Shown here: piece after piece, positions 13,881-15,752 of the stretch
Position numbering within the stretch: position 1 is the stretch's first letter
How the letters are laid out: the number at the start of each line of letters is the position of its first letter
Assembly: GCA_002782605.1 (NCBI GenBank)
Contig: PFIF01000054.1
Coordinates: 1-15,752, forward strand
Direction of reading: 5' to 3'
DNA from: Deltaproteobacteria bacterium CG_4_8_14_3_um_filter_43_13
GTDB lineage: Bacteria > Desulfobacterota > UBA8473
DNA: 15,752 nucleotides
Program-made: the position numbers and the translations under genes
Notes under the pieces: model-generated
What the model was told of the DNA's origin: nothing
What the model saw: the letters and a program-made list of their open reading frames with translations, nothing else
Database searches by the model: none

Positions 13881-14207
13881 CTACTGGTCTTCCTTTTCAA
13901 AAGAGACAAGAAGAAAGCGGAGACGCTGGAAAATAGGTTCAAACTGCGGGGAGAGTATCTGCGGGTCTTTGTATTGCCGGAACAAGCCCAGTTTCAGTGG
14001 ATCCATGTTCTTAGTGGGATTGTGTACGTCCGTTAAATGGTGATTTGGGCACAAAGGAAGAAGATTATGAAGTTTGTTATTCGCCGGGTCTCCATCAATA
14101 TGATGAATATGCGGACCAGACGCACCACAAATCGCACACAAATGGTTATATTCTTTTAGAATCGCATTTTCGGTCTTCTTCGTGAGCTTTTTTCGATTCG
14201 ACGTCAT
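13881..14207 (-). CDS. HNH endonuclease-domain protein
   Basis: A 108-residue protein with a complete HNH nuclease core: CAIC (24–27), HIHHIDGDPANN (33–44) and LLPLCPNHHLTDVH (49–62). CxxC together with CxxHH should bind structural zinc, and His 36, Asn 44 and His 57 are candidate active-site residues. The N-terminus is basic (MTSNRKKLTKK), fitting DNA binding. The frame opens at 14258, but ATG 14207 has GGAG five bases upstream and is preferred. The gene ends at TAG 13883–13881, after which the frame continues (see the separate entry), so the original protein was probably longer. Typical HNH hosts are mobile introns, restriction and anti-phage systems; none is evident beside it. Confidence 0.78.
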   Translation of the reverse strand: MTSNRKKLTKKTENAILKEYNHLCAICGASGPHIHHIDGDPANNKLHNLLPLCPNHHLTDVHNPTKNMDPLKLGLFRQYKDPQILSPQFEPIFQRLRFLLVSFEKEDQ

Positions 14208-14591
14208 TTCATCTCCAGTACCGAACAAGTCATTATATAGTTCTGTATACCCCCACATCCATAGTGATACACAGAAAGATTACAAGTTGCTGTTCAAATC
14301 CACAACCCAAAGGGTTCTTTTGAGGCTCTATGCAATAACGATTTAGGTTGTCTATCCAACCCATGATCTTCTTCATATCATATCCCAACGAACCATTATA
14401 AAATGACTTATAATCCACTGACATATTTTTTACAACAATATATTTTAATCCTTCTGTATGACATGTCATTTTTAAGAAAGAGAAGAAGGAAGACAGAGAA
14501 TGGACTAAGATAGCGGCAGAAAGAGCAAAGAGTATATGTGATGATTGAGTATTCAAAAAGAGGAGGAAGAAATATTTTGTTGCTATTTGAT
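14208..14591. other. Region between HNH gene and tRNA-Pro
   Basis: About 380 bp without a gene I can defend. The minus frame 14556–14233 is open for 107 codons and partly protein-like (SVDYKSFYNGSLGYDMKKIMGWIDNLNRY), but its possible starts lack ribosome binding sites and it runs into the HNH start region. The perfect 12-bp palindrome ATGACATGTCAT lies at 14458–14469. A purine-rich stretch (14473–14500) follows. No att repeat of the tRNA end is visible. Confidence 0.35.
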
Positions 14592-14668
14592 TGGTCGGGA
14601 CGAGAGGATTTGAACCTCCGACCCCCTGAACCCCATTCAGGTGCGCTACCAGGCTGCGCTACGTCCCG
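14592..14668 (-). tRNA. tRNA-Pro (anticodon GGG)
   Basis: A complete 77-base cloverleaf on the minus strand. The acceptor arms CGGGACG/CGTCCCG are perfectly paired, with discriminator A and an encoded CCA (14594–14592). The D arm is GCGC/GCGC around AGCCTGGTA. The anticodon stem CCTGA/TCAGG closes the loop ATGGGGT, whose central triplet is GGG, reading CCC/CCU proline codons. The T arm has the TTCAAAT loop. It lies just past the end of the merR-type gene, with eight bases between, and may be transcribed with the pheT–ihfA–merR block. Confidence 0.95.
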
Positions 14669-14676
14669 CCTAAAAA

Positions 14677-15069
14677 TTATCGAGATTTACTCAAGAATTC
14701 TTTTATTATATTTAATTCCTTTTTAACATCCTTCAAAAGGGTTTTGTATTTTCCATTTGGAGGTATCGGTTGAAAATTTTTGTCCTCGGACAAGTTGGAT
14801 TCTTTGAGTTTCTTCTTGGCTCCTGCAATGGTAAATTGCTTTTCATAAAGGAGTTTTTTTATTTCTAAGATTAATTCCAGGTCTTTTCTTCTATACAGCC
14901 TCTGTTTGGACTTGGTGCGGGAAGGGTTAATTATATTAAACTCAGATTCCCAATATCTCAATACATAAGGTTCTACCCCTGTAATCTCACTTACTTCCTT
15001 TATTTTAAAGTACAATTTTTCAGGTATAGGATTGCCTGTTCGATTTGCCCCACGCCCTTTGTTTTTCAT
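14677..15069 (-). CDS. MerR-family transcriptional regulator
   Basis: From ATG 15069 a 130-residue protein with an N-terminal winged-helix MerR domain: YFKIKEVSEITGVEPYVLRYWESEF (residues 20–44, recognition helix VLRYWE), the wing RLYRRKDLELILEIKKLLYE (57–76) and QFTIAGAKKKL. The C-terminal tail is a helical dimerisation segment without effector-binding cysteines, as in the short MerR proteins that follow ihfA in many deltaproteobacteria. The frame continues upstream to a TTG at 15141, adding a hydrophobic stretch without a ribosome binding site, which I reject as the start. The ATG itself has only a weak GAGA upstream, and a TTGACC–17–TACAAT promoter-like sequence overlaps it. Target genes unknown. 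Confidence 0.82.
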   Translation of the reverse strand: MKNKGRGANRTGNPIPEKLYFKIKEVSEITGVEPYVLRYWESEFNIINPSRTKSKQRLYRRKDLELILEIKKLLYEKQFTIAGAKKKLKESNLSEDKNFQPIPPNGKYKTLLKDVKKELNIIKEFLSKSR

Positions 15070-15173
15070 TGTATTTCTCAAAATTGCAAAGGTCAATGAC
15101 AATAGAGCAATGGATGTTGAAATACCCAGTATAATGGACAACGCAAAGGATAGGGGAATATTGCTCTAGCTAT

Positions 15174-15449
15174 TTAAGAATTTAATACCTTCTTTAATAC
15201 CTGACTGGGTTTAAAAGTAAGGACTTTTCTGGCTGTGATTTCAATTTCACCACCAGTTTGTGGATTTCTACCCCTTCTGGGTCTTTTTTTCCTAACAGAG
15301 AAGTTCCCAAAGCCGGAGATCTTTACCTTTTCACCGTTCTTTAAATTCTCTTTGATGATATCGAGAACTGTTTCTACAATCTCTGCCGACTCCTTTTTAG
15401 ATGTTCCAACCTTCTCATAGACCCTTTCAACGATATCTGCTTTTGTCAT
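15174..15449 (-). CDS. ihfA: Integration host factor subunit alpha
   Basis: A 91-residue HU/IHF-family DNA-bending protein: MTKADIVERVYEKVGTSKKE, then ENLKNGEKVKISGFGNFSVRKKRPRRGRNPQTGGEI, where the last part is the DNA-binding arm with the RNPQTG signature and intercalating proline, and ITARKVLTFKPSQVLKKVLN at the end. IHF alpha rather than HU is supported by its place immediately downstream of pheT (21 bp gap) and upstream of a MerR gene, the usual ihfA position. The frame opens six codons earlier at a TTG, but ATG 15449 has a strong GGAGGAA ribosome binding site. With the beta subunit (not in the window) it would bend DNA at recombination sites and promoters. Confidence 0.93.
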   Translation of the reverse strand: MTKADIVERVYEKVGTSKKESAEIVETVLDIIKENLKNGEKVKISGFGNFSVRKKRPRRGRNPQTGGEIEITARKVLTFKPSQVLKKVLNS

Positions 15450-15470
15450 TTTTTCTTCCTCCCCCAATTA

Positions 15471-15752
15471 TTATTCCCTTATCCTAGCCCCTACTTTCTC
15501 TACTAGGTTAGATACTAGCTTTTCATGGATATTATTAACCTCTTTGTCCGTTAGTGTTCGCTCGTATGACTGATATTTAATTCGATAAGCTAAGCTCTTT
15601 TTTCCATGGGCAACAGATTTTCCTCTATATACATCAAAAACCTGTATATTATCAACGAGTTTATTGCTAAGCTTATTGATGGCATTATAGATATCCTTGA
15701 ACTGAACACCCTCGTCTACTATTAATGCAATATCCCTGTAGATTGGCGGATA
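15471..15752 (-). CDS. pheT: Phenylalanyl-tRNA synthetase beta subunit, C-terminal part
   Basis: The last 93 residues and the TAA stop of PheT; the rest lies beyond the window edge. The fragment is the FDX-ACB (anticodon-binding) domain: YPPIYRDIALIVDEGVQF, then VFDVYRGKSVAHGKKSLAYRIKYQS and ERTLTDKEVNNIHEKLV, matching the domain's standard landmarks. PheT with PheS forms the (alpha-beta)2 enzyme that charges tRNA-Phe. It heads the minus-strand pheT–ihfA–merR run and is probably cotranscribed with ihfA. Confidence 0.95.
   Translation of the reverse strand, partial: YPPIYRDIALIVDEGVQFKDIYNAINKLSNKLVDNIQVFDVYRGKSVAHGKKSLAYRIKYQSYERTLTDKEVNNIHEKLVSNLVEKVGARIRE

Noticed and set aside
13881..13883. 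Pyrrolysine at the HNH TAG
   Set aside because: Several ordinary genes in the window end in TAG, the context is not a known pyrrolysine family such as methylamine methyltransferases, and a nonsense mutation is simpler.
14233..14556. 107-codon minus ORF between HNH and tRNA-Pro
   Set aside because: Partly protein-like, but no ribosome binding site at any start, overlap with the HNH start region and no recognisable motif. Left as unassigned sequence.
14538..14726. Plus-strand ORF reading REDLNLRPPEPHSGALPGCA
   Set aside because: This is the antisense of tRNA-Pro, a well-known kind of spurious ORF; the tRNA cloverleaf explains the sequence completely.
1..15752. CRISPR array
   Set aside because: No regularly spaced short repeats with unique spacers; the only periodic repeats are the 102-bp coding units at 10647–11474.

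Overview
The window is about 15.7 kb of bacterial chromosome, moderately AT-rich, from a Gram-negative, probably anaerobic organism. Three things suggest this: a run pheT–ihfA–merR–tRNA-Pro at the right end, an arrangement I associate with deltaproteobacteria (Desulfobacterota); a periplasmic multihaem cytochrome c; and a probable selenocysteine-encoding gene. The lineage assignment is inference.

Layout. Left end (1–3028, + strand): a biotin-synthesis gene (bioD) and a UvrD/PcrA-type helicase, separated by a 190-bp inverted-repeat element. Middle (3088–8874, + strand): an accessory stretch. It holds an AAA ATPase with a DUF4143 tail, a DUF4258/YgiT toxin–antitoxin-like pair whose second protein has lost its zinc-finger cysteines, a divergent HhH-GPD DNA glycosylase-like protein with a C-terminal Fe-S cysteine cluster, a four-helix membrane protein of unknown function, a secreted protein with a BamE/SmpA-like C-terminus, and a RelB/RelE-type pair with overlapping ends. 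Repeats (a REP-like unit and a pair of about 46-bp direct repeats exactly 960 bp apart) lie between these genes.

The most notable gene is at 8944–10386. Read conventionally it is two pieces: a short signal-peptide ORF ending at TGA 9121–9123, and a 5'-nucleotidase-like ORF with no signal peptide. The pieces are in the same frame. The TGA falls in a Pro-Cys-Gly-(TGA) motif and is followed at SECIS distance by a small hairpin whose loop carries GGTCT. I read it as one 480-residue secreted UshA-like selenoprotein fused to a tetrahaem cytochrome c domain.

Right part: an ankyrin-like protein made of nearly identical 102-bp repeats (+ strand) converges on a minus-strand group. That group is an uncharacterised 140-residue protein, a caspase-like (C14) lipoprotein and an HNH nuclease whose frame is interrupted by an in-frame TAG. 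A perfect 21-bp-arm hairpin sits between the first two. The minus-strand core block follows: tRNA-Pro(GGG), a MerR-type regulator, the IHF alpha subunit and the C-terminal end of phenylalanyl-tRNA synthetase beta (cut by the window edge). The 3' end of tRNA-Pro faces the accessory region, as expected for an island boundary, but I found no integrase and no duplicated att sequence.
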